Assembly (NCBI RefSeq): GCF_900105475.1
Contig: NZ_LT629777.1
Location: 6,448,001-6,512,000 of the forward strand
Direction of reading: 5' to 3'
DNA: 64,000 bases
DNA from: Pseudomonas asplenii
Lineage (GTDB): Bacteria > Pseudomonadota > Gammaproteobacteria > Pseudomonadales > Pseudomonadaceae
Shown here: piece after piece, positions 19,901 through 27,821 of the stretch
Layout of the letters: each line of letters begins with the position of its first letter
Position numbering within the stretch: the first letter of the stretch is position 1
Notes under the pieces: generated by a model
The model's input: the letters and a program-made list of their open reading frames with translations, nothing else
What the model was told of the DNA's origin: nothing
Databases searched by the model: none
Translations under genes and position numbers: made by a program

Positions 19901-19990
19901 CTAGTTCCGATCCGCGCGCAACAGCGCAACCAGTAGATAGATGAACAGCGCCACTGCCAGCAGCAGTGACACCGCGTCCAGAATGCCCAT
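19901..19990 (-). CDS. kdpF: KdpF, small stabilising subunit
   Basis: A 29-residue single-helix peptide: MGILDAVSLLLAVALFIYLL followed by VALLRADRN. KdpF of other bacteria is also about 29 residues with a C-terminal basic motif, and it stabilises the Kdp complex in the membrane. The ATG is at 19990 and the TAG at 19901-19903, 11 bp before kdpA. GGAGAAAT lies just upstream of the start. It is the first gene of the kdpFABC operon. Confidence 0.92.
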   Translation of the reverse strand: MGILDAVSLLLAVALFIYLLVALLRADRN

Positions 19991-20354
19991 GGGATTTCTC
20001 CGTGATACGGCGATTGCCGCGTGTGGGAGCATTGTCGGAAGGAAGGCCGTAAAGGAACGAGAGCGACGCCTGGGGCGATACGTAAAGAAGGCGTAAAGAG
20101 TCAGTTTACAGAGGCATTACGCCCTAGAATCGGCAGGGCGCTACCCCCGGAACCCGCAGCCAGGGCGCCGGATGCCGGGGCTTTATGTCGAAACTGTTAC
20201 ATAACCGACAACCGCTCAACATGCGACGCCTGTAGCGTCTCGCGCGGCTACACTTGAAATGGACACTCGTGCCTGCGGGCCGGGCCCTCCCTACGTGCAA
20301 CAACCTCGCGGAACGTTTCCCGCTTCGCGGCTTTACCGGCAGATAATCACACGC
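19991..20354. promoter_or_regulatory. Divergent control region with three phased CGTAAAG repeats
   Basis: This 364-bp gene-free stretch separates kdpF (minus) from a response regulator (plus). CGTAAAG occurs at 20048-20054, 20081-20087 and 20092-20098, so the spacings are 33 and 11 bp, i.e. whole turns of B-DNA. An inverted TTTACA follows at 20105-20110. Head-to-tail half-sites 11 bp apart fit tandem binding of OmpR-family regulators. KdpE or the adjacent regulator are both candidates. I see no clear sigma-70 boxes to assign either transcription start. Confidence 0.5.
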
Positions 20355-21119
20355 ATGCAGAACACTCCCGCTCCTCTGGCCGATGTCAACAAAACGCTAT
20401 CGCCGGGCGATGACAAGCGCTGGAATGTCCGCGCGCTGATCGTCGACGACGATATTCCGATCCGTGAACTGCTGATCGACTACCTGGCCCGTTTCAGCAT
20501 CCAGGGCATTGGGGTCACCGACGGCGCGGCAATGCGTCAGGCCCTGCAACTGGAAACCTTCGATGTGGTGGTCCTGGACCTGATGCTGCCAGGCGAGGAT
20601 GGCCTGTCGCTGTGCCGCTGGCTGCGCACCGAATCGGATATCCCGATCCTGATGCTGACCGCCCGTTGCGAACCCACCGACCGGATCATCGGCCTGGAAC
20701 TGGGCGCCGACGACTACATGGCCAAACCGTTCGAGCCACGGGAACTGGTGGCGCGCATCCAGACCATCCTGCGCCGGGTACGCGACGACCGCACCGAGCA
20801 ACGGGCCAACATCCGTTTCGACAACTGGCGCCTGAACAGCGTATTGCGCCAGTTGATCGCCGACGATGGATTGGTGGTGCCGCTGTCCAATGCCGAGTTC
20901 CGCCTGCTCTGGGTATTCATCGAACGACCACGCCGGGTACTGAGCCGCGAACAGTTGCTCGACGCTGCCCGGGGTCGCTCGATCGAAGCGTTCGATCGCA
21001 GTATCGACCTGCTGGTGTCGCGGCTGCGGCAGAAACTGGGCGACGATCCGAAATCGCCACAGTTGATCAAGACCGTACGCGGTGAAGGTTACCTGTTCGA
21101 CGCGCGAGACATCGGCTGA
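20355..21119 (+). CDS. OmpR-family response regulator
   Basis: 254 aa from the ATG at 20355. A polar N-terminal extension of about 24 residues precedes the receiver domain (LIVDDDIPIRELL), whose phosphoacceptor is Asp75 (VVVLDLMLPGEDG). The winged-helix domain ends with IKTVRGEGYLFDARD. Its stop overlaps the start of the following kinase by one base (TGATG), so the two form a two-component pair. It is divergent from kdpFABC, but kdpDE already serve that operon, so its target is not known. I do not recognise a specific named ortholog. Confidence 0.88.
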   Translation: MQNTPAPLADVNKTLSPGDDKRWNVRALIVDDDIPIRELLIDYLARFSIQGIGVTDGAAMRQALQLETFDVVVLDLMLPGEDGLSLCRWLRTESDIPILMLTARCEPTDRIIGLELGADDYMAKPFEPRELVARIQTILRRVRDDRTEQRANIRFDNWRLNSVLRQLIADDGLVVPLSNAEFRLLWVFIERPRRVLSREQLLDAARGRSIEAFDRSIDLLVSRLRQKLGDDPKSPQLIKTVRGEGYLFDARDIG

Positions 21120-22168
21120 TGCGTCCCCGCTTCAACACGCTGTTCGGACGCCTGTTCGGCGTGTTGATGCTGGCTATCGTGCTGGCGCATCTATTGGCCT
21201 TTATCTGGTTCCATCATTACGGTGGTGGACCTCCCCCACCACCGCCCTCGTCCTCAACGATGTCGGAGCCGTTCGACCCGCGCTTCCCGCCACCGCACGG
21301 TCATCGACCACCACGGCCATGGTTCGGCGGACCGATGGTACCGCTGACCTTCCAGTTCATCGCCCTGACGATCGCCGCCTGGTACGGCGCCAAGTTGCTG
21401 ACCCGGCCGATCAAGCGCCTGAGCGAGGCCGCCGAGCGCCTGAGTGAAGACCTCGACAGTCCACCACTGGATGAAACCGGTCCATGGGAAGCACGCCAGG
21501 CCGCCGCCACCTTCAACCTGATGCAACGGCGCATCCGTGAGCAGGTGCAGCAGCGTGGCCGCATGCTCGGTGCGGTGTCCCACGACCTGCGCACGCCGTT
21601 GTCACGCCTCAAGCTGCGTCTGGAACAGATCGACGACGTAAAACTGCAGGGGCAGATGCGTCAGGACCTCAACGACATGATCGGTATGCTCGATGCCACC
21701 CTGAGCTACCTGCATGAACAACGCACCAGCGAAACCCTGCAATGGATGGACGTGCAGGCCCTGGTCGAGTCCCTGTGTGAAAACGCCCAGGATCAAGGAG
21801 CCCAGGTCCGTGCCAGTGGGCATTGCGCGCCCTTGCTGGTACAGCCGATGGCCTTGCGTTCGTGCCTGAACAACCTGATGGACAACGCCCTGCGCTACGC
21901 CGGCGATGCCCTGATCACCCTCGAGGACAGCCGGCGCCAGTTGATCATCCGGGTCATCGACCACGGTCCCGGCATCGCCGCCGACAAGCGCGAGGCGGTA
22001 TTCGAACCTTTCTATCGCCTGGAAGGCTCGCGCAACCGCAACTCCGGCGGGGTCGGCCTGGGCATGACCATCGCCCGTGAAGCCGCGCAACGCCTGGGCG
22101 GAGAGCTGTTGCTGGAGGACACCCCCGGTGGCGGCCTGACCGCCGTGGTCAGCCTGCCCCGCGCCTGA
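21119..22168 (+). CDS. Sensor histidine kinase with Pro/His-rich periplasmic loop
   Basis: 349 aa, partner of the preceding regulator (1-bp overlap). Membrane helices at about residues 10-30 and 74-93 flank a periplasmic loop (31-73) that holds a run of six prolines, many more prolines, and His32, His33, His60 and His62. HAMP follows, then HisKA with His155 (GAVSHDLRTPLSRL), and HATPase (NLMDNALRYA, DHGPGIA, GGVGLGMTIA). Compact loops rich in His can bind metal ions, so metal sensing is possible but unproven. Confidence 0.88.
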   Translation: MRPRFNTLFGRLFGVLMLAIVLAHLLAFIWFHHYGGGPPPPPPSSSTMSEPFDPRFPPPHGHRPPRPWFGGPMVPLTFQFIALTIAAWYGAKLLTRPIKRLSEAAERLSEDLDSPPLDETGPWEARQAAATFNLMQRRIREQVQQRGRMLGAVSHDLRTPLSRLKLRLEQIDDVKLQGQMRQDLNDMIGMLDATLSYLHEQRTSETLQWMDVQALVESLCENAQDQGAQVRASGHCAPLLVQPMALRSCLNNLMDNALRYAGDALITLEDSRRQLIIRVIDHGPGIAADKREAVFEPFYRLEGSRNRNSGGVGLGMTIAREAAQRLGGELLLEDTPGGGLTAVVSLPRA

Positions 22169-22235
22169 TCGTCATGTGTGGCGGCCGGTACAAAGCCCAC
22201 ATACCCTCGACAACTGCCCCTGGGAGTCTGCATGA

Positions 22236-22255
22236 GCCGGTGTTGCGCCACCGGC
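22236..22255 (+). terminator. Hairpin after the two-component operon
   Basis: GCCGGTG (22236-22242) and CACCGGC (22249-22255) form a 7-bp stem with a 6-nt loop, 68 bp after the kinase stop. There is no strong T-run, so termination is only likely. It also lies 27 bp before the EF-hand gene start and could shape that leader. Confidence 0.4.
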
Positions 22256-22282
22256 CTTGCCAACACTTAGGGAGTGAGCATC

Positions 22283-23116
22283 ATGATCGGTAGCGTCAGC
22301 AGTCTACTGAGCTATGTCGGCTACAACAGCACGACGACGGCCACGCAACGCCAACAACAATTCCAGAAACAACTGCTCGCCAAGCTCGATACCAACGGCG
22401 ACGGTTCCATCAGCCAGGATGAACTCAAGACCGCCCAGTCAAAAGATGGCGACAACAAACTGCTGGCGGATCTGAGCCAGAATTTCACTTCGCTCGACAG
22501 CGACAGCAGCGGTGGCATCAGCCTTGACGAGCTGGCCGCACTCAAGCGCCCGGAACATGGCGACCATGCGCCTGATACCCAACTGGCCGATGCCCTGCTC
22601 AAGGCGCTGGACAGCAATGGCGATGGCACCCTCAGTAACGATGAACTGGCCACCGGCCTGAGCAATGCCGGCAGCAGCGCCGACAGCACTTCGCTGTTCT
22701 CGGCCCTGGACAAGGACTCCAGCGGTAGCCTCAGCGTTGACGAACTGGCCGCAGCCCTCGCGCCGCCTGTGCCGCCAGTCCAACTGTCGAGCAGCCAACT
22801 GTTCAGCCAACTGGACACCGATGGCGATGGCAGTATCAGCCAGGCCGAACTGGCCAGCGCGCTGCAGGGCAGCACTGACAGCAGCTCGAACTGCGCGGTG
22901 ACCACCGACAGCACGACAACCGTCAGCACCGGCAATACCGCCAGTGCCCTGCTGCTCAAGGCCCTGGCCGATGCCAGTGGCACCTCGACCAGCACCACTC
23001 AGAAGGCTCAGGACAACATCGCCGAAGCCCTCAGCCGCCTGATGGTCAGCCTCAACACCCAGTATCAGAACCGCAATACCGTGACGGCGACCAGCAGCAC
23101 CGCTGCCGCAGCCTGA
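22283..23116 (+). CDS. Five-EF-hand calcium-binding protein (XopAW-like)
   Basis: 277 aa. The ATG at 22283 is used because AGGGAG at 22269-22274 is 8 bp away; the GTG at 22274 overlaps that site. Five EF-hand loops are visible at about residues 36-47 (DTNGDGSISQDE), 72-83, 110-121, 143-154 and 178-189, each starting with Asp and ending with Glu. The N-terminal 35 residues are rich in Ser, Thr and Gln with no acidic residue, and there is no classical signal peptide. The C-terminal 90 residues are Ser/Thr-rich. Similar pseudomonad proteins are often labelled XopAW-family type III calcium-binding effectors; secretion is not shown here. It is monocistronic. Confidence 0.82.
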   Translation: MIGSVSSLLSYVGYNSTTTATQRQQQFQKQLLAKLDTNGDGSISQDELKTAQSKDGDNKLLADLSQNFTSLDSDSSGGISLDELAALKRPEHGDHAPDTQLADALLKALDSNGDGTLSNDELATGLSNAGSSADSTSLFSALDKDSSGSLSVDELAAALAPPVPPVQLSSSQLFSQLDTDGDGSISQAELASALQGSTDSSSNCAVTTDSTTTVSTGNTASALLLKALADASGTSTSTTQKAQDNIAEALSRLMVSLNTQYQNRNTVTATSSTAAAA

Positions 23117-23167
23117 TCCCTGAGGGCACCGCTCACAGAGCTTCCCACTCAGGGAGAGTGCGGGCCC

Positions 23168-24220
23168 TCAGACTTTCTCGTCGTGCCGCCCCTGGCTCGC
23201 ACTCCAGTCGAGCAGCAGGCTGTAGGCCACCGCCAACAAGGTGGGGCCGATAAACAGACCGATAAAACCGAAGCTGATCAAACCGCCGAAGACGCCCAGC
23301 AACACCACCACCAATGGCAAATTGCCGCCCCGGCTGATCAGGTACGGCTTGAGTACGTTGTCCACGCCACTGATGATGAACGTGCCCCAGATGCCGAGGA
23401 ACACCGCCATACCGTACTCGCCCTTCCAGGCCAGCCAGGCCGTGGCTGGAATCCACACCAGCGGCGGTCCCATGGGGATCAGGCTGAGCAGAAAGGTCGC
23501 CAACCCCAGCACCAGGGCACCCGGCACCCCGGCGATCAGGAAGCCGATCAGGGCCAGCACGGCCTGGGCCGCCGCCGTACCGATCACGCCATTGACCACC
23601 CGTTGCACCGTACCGGCCACCAGCCCCTGGTAATAACCGGCACGTTCGCCGATCAGTCGCTCCAGCAGGCTGAGGACGAACGCCGCCAACCGAGGCCCAT
23701 CCCGATAGAAAAAAAATACGAAAAGGATGCTCAGGGTCAGTTCGAGAATCCCGCTGCCGATCTGTGCGCTGCGGGCCAGCAACCAGTTGCCGACCTGCCC
23801 CAGATAGGGCTTGACCGCCACCATCAGCGCCGCGCCCTGCTCATCGATGGTATTCCAGATACCCACCAGCCGCTCACCGACCAGCGGTACCCCTGCCAGC
23901 CAGGAAGGCGCCTCGGGCAGGCCGTCGACCTGAACATCCTTGATGAAGGCCACCGCATCGCGCACATGGTCCGCCAGGTTGAGCCCCAGCCACACCAGCG
24001 GAGCCGCCACCAGCACCATCCAGCCCAGGGTCAGCACGCCGGCGGCCAGCGTCTCGCGTCCACCCAGCAGACGCGTGAGCAACAGCATCAGCGGCCAACT
24101 GGCAAAGGCCAGCACCGCGCCCCAGAACAGCGCCGACCAGAACGGCGCCATCACCCACAAACTGGCACCAAACAGCACCAGGAGCAGTATCTGCACCAAC
24201 AGTCGATCATTATTGAGCAT
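23168..24220 (-). CDS. AI-2E family transporter (YdiK/PerM type)
   Basis: 350 aa integral membrane protein with about eight helices arranged as in the AI-2E exporter family: two helices at the N-terminus, a hydrophilic periplasmic region (about residues 70-140), then six more helices. The pattern IPMGPPLVWIPATAWL and GNLPLVVVLLGVFGGLISFG near the C-terminus is characteristic. Family members export autoinducer-2 or act as Na+(Li+)/H+ antiporters; many have no known substrate. It is convergent with the EF-hand gene. Confidence 0.88.
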   Translation of the reverse strand: MLNNDRLLVQILLLVLFGASLWVMAPFWSALFWGAVLAFASWPLMLLLTRLLGGRETLAAGVLTLGWMVLVAAPLVWLGLNLADHVRDAVAFIKDVQVDGLPEAPSWLAGVPLVGERLVGIWNTIDEQGAALMVAVKPYLGQVGNWLLARSAQIGSGILELTLSILFVFFFYRDGPRLAAFVLSLLERLIGERAGYYQGLVAGTVQRVVNGVIGTAAAQAVLALIGFLIAGVPGALVLGLATFLLSLIPMGPPLVWIPATAWLAWKGEYGMAVFLGIWGTFIISGVDNVLKPYLISRGGNLPLVVVLLGVFGGLISFGFIGLFIGPTLLAVAYSLLLDWSASQGRHDEKV

Positions 24221-24291
24221 GGGGATTCCACAGAGAGATTCAGAGAGGAAAGCTTAGGCGAACTCACGAACGTGCGTTCGCCGCGTCACGA

Positions 24292-25110
24292 CTATCGCAA
24301 CAGTTCCAGGTGCAGGCCGGCGGTCTTGCCGTCCCCCAGTTCCAGCCGGGCCGCCCTGACTCCGGCGGCCACCAGCGCCTGGCGCCAGGCCTCGGCGGCA
24401 CTGCCCGACAGGCTGATGCGCGAGGTGGTATCGAGATTCAGGCCCCTGGAGATCAGCGAAACCCAGGTAGCCTGCGGCTCGCCGACCAGCTTCGGCAGGT
24501 CGAGCTTGCCGGTATCGCGCAACTCGCGCAGCAAGGTCGCCGACGTCGGCAGCAACTCGCCCAACGGTGCATTCGCGGCAAACTGCTCGACATGCAGGTA
24601 CGCCCGGCGATTGCCCCGGGTAATGCTGTACAAGGCCATCAGCGAATCATCCTGCGGCGCGGCCAGGCGCAGCAACAGGTAGGCCTGCTGATCGTCGGCC
24701 CCGGACAGCAGCGGATTGCCGAAGACCTCATTGGCCCACAGGCTGTTCTCGCCGCAATCGCGGGCCTGACACCAGAACAGCAACTGCGCGCCCTCCTTCT
24801 GCAAGGCTTCACGGGCTGCAGTAAAGGCTTCGTTGGCGCTGCGTTCCGGCGGCAGCTCGTAGGTCACCGAGGTCATCTGCCCACGGGCATTGACCTGGCC
24901 TTCGCTGCGCAGCCGGTTGCTGATCTTGCGGATCGAGCCCTGTGGATAAATACGCTCCAGCTCGGCGGGTGCCCGGTAGTCGACGATCTGGGCATCGGCC
25001 AGGCGCGGTACCAGCGGCAGGTCATGGCTGCCCGGTACGTCGGCGGCCAGCAGCGTACTGCTGACACAGGCCAGGCCCAGGGCCGCAGCCAGGGTGGTGG
25101 ATAATTTCAT
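24292..25110 (-). CDS. DUF4892 periplasmic protein
   Basis: 272 aa from the ATG at 25110. The signal peptide is MKLSTTLAAALGLACVSSTL with cleavage near LAADVPG. The mature protein has two parts: an N-terminal domain with the motif YELPPERSANEAF and a cysteine pair in FWCQARDCGENSLWANEVFGN that may form a disulfide, and a C-terminal part (about 195-272) that looks like a repeat-type alpha/beta domain. This matches DUF4892 proteins of Pseudomonas. No function is known to me. It is the distal gene of a run with the two alpha/beta hydrolases. Confidence 0.78.
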   Translation of the reverse strand: MKLSTTLAAALGLACVSSTLLAADVPGSHDLPLVPRLADAQIVDYRAPAELERIYPQGSIRKISNRLRSEGQVNARGQMTSVTYELPPERSANEAFTAAREALQKEGAQLLFWCQARDCGENSLWANEVFGNPLLSGADDQQAYLLLRLAAPQDDSLMALYSITRGNRRAYLHVEQFAANAPLGELLPTSATLLRELRDTGKLDLPKLVGEPQATWVSLISRGLNLDTTSRISLSGSAAEAWRQALVAAGVRAARLELGDGKTAGLHLELLR

Positions 25111-25239
25111 CGGATCGGCAGCGCCTGAACAGTGGGCACGGATGCCGTAACGGGACGACATGAAGTCGCGGCAGTATCGAGGTCTGGCATGGTTGTCTCC
25201 CTTTCAACCCGTCAAGCCTCGACAGTTGCCGGGCGCAAG

Positions 25240-26094
25240 TCAAGGAATGCCGAAGAAGCGATTGAAACAGTCTGCAACAAGGGCCGCCCCAGCCTCGTCG
25301 TTCAAATGCAGATGATGACCACCCGGCAGCACCTGCTGCTTGAAGGGTAGCTGCTCCAGCAGACTGCGATGCTGAACCAGCATGCCTTGCTCGGCCACCA
25401 CCAGTTGTGCCGGACACGCCACCCGGCGGACGAAGGCCATGGCCTGCTCGTCGGTCAGGCGCAGCGGCGAAGCCAGTGTCAGGCGGTTGTCGCTACGCCA
25501 GGTGTAGCCGCCGGGAACCGGCATCAGGCCGCGCTGGGCCAGCAACTCGGCGGCTTCGCGGCTGACCGCCACCAGGCCCTTCATCCGCGCCTCGACGGCC
25601 TGCGCCAGGCTTGGATGCACCGACTTGCGTTTGTCTTGCAGGCGCAATTGCGCCTGCAAGGCCATGCCCAGGCGCTCGGCCGCGCTCTCGCCGCTGGCGG
25701 TAGGCGGGATTACACCGTCGATCAGCGCCAGATGCGAAACCCGCTCGGGCAACGCCCCGGCCAGCACCACCGAGACAATCGCACCGAGGGAGTGCCCCAA
25801 CAGCGCGAAACGCTGCCAGCCCAGTTGCTCGGCCACCTGCAACACATCATGGACATAATCCCAGAGGGCATAACCGGCCCCCACCGGGCGGTGTCCGGAA
25901 TGCCCATGGCCGGCCATGTCGAGGGCGACGATACGCAGCCCCTTCAACTTCGGCGCAAGGCGCACAAAACTGTTGGCGTTATCCAGCCAGCCATGCAGGG
26001 CAATCACCGGCAGACCGTCTTCCGGGCCGAACAGATGAGCCGCCAGTTCGATATGCGGCAGACTCAGGCGCACTTCCTCGACCGCCGCGCTCAT
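25240..26094 (-). CDS. Alpha/beta hydrolase
   Basis: 284 aa, cytoplasmic. The nucleophile elbow is GHSLGA with Ser102; the oxyanion region is LHGWLDNANSF near residue 34; the catalytic His lies in GGHHLHL near the C-terminus. A helical lid region covers about 130-200. The substrate cannot be read from the sequence; similarity is to general esterase/haloperoxidase-like hydrolases. Its start overlaps the stop of the next upstream hydrolase gene by 4 bp (ATGA), so the two are translationally coupled. Confidence 0.9.
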   Translation of the reverse strand: MSAAVEEVRLSLPHIELAAHLFGPEDGLPVIALHGWLDNANSFVRLAPKLKGLRIVALDMAGHGHSGHRPVGAGYALWDYVHDVLQVAEQLGWQRFALLGHSLGAIVSVVLAGALPERVSHLALIDGVIPPTASGESAAERLGMALQAQLRLQDKRKSVHPSLAQAVEARMKGLVAVSREAAELLAQRGLMPVPGGYTWRSDNRLTLASPLRLTDEQAMAFVRRVACPAQLVVAEQGMLVQHRSLLEQLPFKQQVLPGGHHLHLNDEAGAALVADCFNRFFGIP

Positions 26095-26900
26095 GGTTGA
26101 CGCCCTTCGCTGGCGCGCCGCTCCCAGCGGGCGAAGATGTCCTTGAGCAGTTGCGCGGTGTCCAGTGGACGTTCCAGTGGAAACATGTGGCCTCCGGGCA
26201 TGCTCAGGGATTCACCCTGGGGCAAACGCCCTACGGTGCGGGAGTGATGACGCATCACCACGCGACTGGAGCGACCGCGCACCATCGCCAGCGGTACTTC
26301 AAGATGTCGGGCCAGGCCCGGACTGGTATGGGGTACGCCGCGATAGATCTTGATTTCGGTGTCCGGATCGAAGCTCAGGCGCAGGCGACCGTCCTCGGCA
26401 CGCAGGCCGTGTTGCAGATAGGCGTCGAAGCAATCCGGGTCGAAACCGCGAAACAGGGCCTTGCCCGCAAAATACTGGCGAGCCGCCTCCAGATCGCTGA
26501 ACTCCTCGCGGCGACCCAGGGTACGCCCGGCCGGGGTCAGCCGGTCGATGAAACCCAGGCGCTTGGCCGCCCGGATCACCCACTGGTCGGCCCGGGTCAG
26601 CACCGGCGAGTCGAGCATCACCAGTCCCTTGTACAGCTGCGGCCGCCGCAACGCCGCATGCAGGTGCAGGACCCCGCCCAGGGAATGGCCGACGCCCCAG
26701 ACCGGCCCGGGCTGCTGTTCGAGATGGTGGATCAGTTCATCGACCAGGTTGCGCCAGTTGTCATCCACCGGGAAACGCGGGTCGTGGGCATGCTGTTGCA
26801 GATGGGCAACTTCATACTCCGGCGACAGGGCCGCGAACAGCTTGCCGTAGGTACCCGAGGGGAACCCGTTGGCGTGGGCGAAGAAGACGTGCTGCGACAT
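26091..26900 (-). CDS. Alpha/beta hydrolase
   Basis: 269 aa. Motifs: HANGFPSGTYG near residue 9 (oxyanion segment), GHSLGG with nucleophile Ser73, and MPGGHMFPLERP with the catalytic His near residue 242. It is a paralog in fold, but not a close copy, of the following hydrolase, with which it overlaps by 4 bp. Paired hydrolases in this order occur near the corresponding thioesterase gene in P. aeruginosa (PA1621-PA1622, from memory). Substrate unknown. Confidence 0.9.
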   Translation of the reverse strand: MSQHVFFAHANGFPSGTYGKLFAALSPEYEVAHLQQHAHDPRFPVDDNWRNLVDELIHHLEQQPGPVWGVGHSLGGVLHLHAALRRPQLYKGLVMLDSPVLTRADQWVIRAAKRLGFIDRLTPAGRTLGRREEFSDLEAARQYFAGKALFRGFDPDCFDAYLQHGLRAEDGRLRLSFDPDTEIKIYRGVPHTSPGLARHLEVPLAMVRGRSSRVVMRHHSRTVGRLPQGESLSMPGGHMFPLERPLDTAQLLKDIFARWERRASEGRQP

Positions 26901-27012
26901 ACCGGAGCCCTTTCAAGGGAAAACAGGTGTCCATTGTCGACAGGACACCGGCCGCCAGCAATGACCGTAACTGCCAGGAAGGATGACAGTCCGGCCAAGA
27001 CCATGGCGTCGT

Positions 27013-27456
27013 TCAGCGGTTCGGCGGGGTCTGCCCAACTGGCACCACAGCCATGGTCAGGCGCGAGACGCAGTGGGTCTTGCCGTCGTCGTTGGTCAGG
27101 CGAATGTCCCAGACATGGGTGCTGCGACCGATATGGATCGCGGTCGCCACCGCCGTGACCCGTCCGCTGCGCACACCCCGCAGGTGGTTGGCGTTGATTT
27201 CCAGGCCCACGCAGTAGTATTGGCTGGTATCGACACACAGATAGCTGGCCATCGAGCCAACCGTCTCGGCCAACACCACCGAGGCACCGCCATGCAGCAG
27301 GCCGAACGGCTGGTGAGTACGGTGGTCGACCACCATGCTGGCGGTCAGCGACTGGTCGTCGAAAGATTCGAAGCGAATATCCAGCACTTCGCTGATGGTG
27401 TTCTTCCCCGCTGCATTGAGCTGGTCGATGTTCGGAACGGTGCGCCACAAGGTCAT
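27013..27456 (-). CDS. Hotdog-fold acyl-CoA thioesterase (PA1618/YdiI-like)
   Basis: 147 aa, a single hotdog domain. The catalytic region is GLLHGGASVVLAETVGS, with the general-base Glu typical of the 4-hydroxybenzoyl-CoA thioesterase/YdiI subgroup, followed by LEINANHLRGVRSGRV. P. aeruginosa PA1618 is the structurally known relative. GAGGAG lies about 6 bp before the ATG. The gene immediately upstream on this strand should be an AMP-binding ligase, but only its last 35 or so codons remain (27481-27591). Confidence 0.9.
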   Translation of the reverse strand: MTLWRTVPNIDQLNAAGKNTISEVLDIRFESFDDQSLTASMVVDHRTHQPFGLLHGGASVVLAETVGSMASYLCVDTSQYYCVGLEINANHLRGVRSGRVTAVATAIHIGRSTHVWDIRLTNDDGKTHCVSRLTMAVVPVGQTPPNR

Positions 27457-27480
27457 CTTGCACTCCTCGATTATTGTTAG

Positions 27481-27594
27481 TCATTCCTGGCACAGCATCG
27501 GCTGCCCGTGCGCGCTCCAGGCCTGGAACCAGCGTTGCTCGATCACGGCCCGCCTGATCTTCAGGGTAGGCGTGAGAAAGCCGTTTTCAACCGC
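27481..27594 (-). pseudogene. Remnant: C-terminal tail of an AMP-binding acyl-CoA ligase
   Basis: Reading the minus strand toward a TGA at 27483-27481 gives VENGFLTPTLKIRRAVIEQR and then WFQAWSAHGQPMLCQE. ENGFLTPTLKIRR is the hallmark of the C-terminus of AMP-forming long-chain acyl-CoA synthetases. Just upstream, an in-frame TGA appears at 27597-27595 and no ligase sequence follows; a pentapeptide-repeat gene on the other strand starts about 225 bp away. In P. aeruginosa an AMP-binding enzyme gene (PA1617) directly precedes the thioesterase gene. So this is a deletion scar of that gene. Confidence 0.85.
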
Positions 27595-27821
27595 TCAACT
27601 ATCTTTCACCCCCCCAGCACACGCAAGCGCTGATGTCAGTCGAGGGCCTGGCTGACCTGTTCCAACACGGTCGCCAGCCCTGCCCGCCGCTTCGCACTCG
27701 ACGCCTGCTCGAACCTCGCGGCCCCATCCCCTGCACTGAAGAAACGGGGAGTGGAATCTGATAGTTGCAGGACGGCCGCTGCTGTCGAATTGCCGGTTTC
27801 CCAGTCCCTTACGAGGCTTTC

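Noticed and set aside
17220..19904. 894-codon open frame antisense to kdpA and kdpB
   Set aside because: Same shadow effect; low-complexity Arg/Ser/Gln protein with no plausible start signal.
20021..20257. 78-codon open frame in the kdpF-regulator gap
   Set aside because: No ribosome-binding site, basic random-looking product, and it covers the phased regulatory repeats.
23119..23155. CCCTGAG/CTCAGGG pairing after the EF-hand gene
   Set aside because: Loop of about 23 nt and no T-run; not convincing as a terminator.
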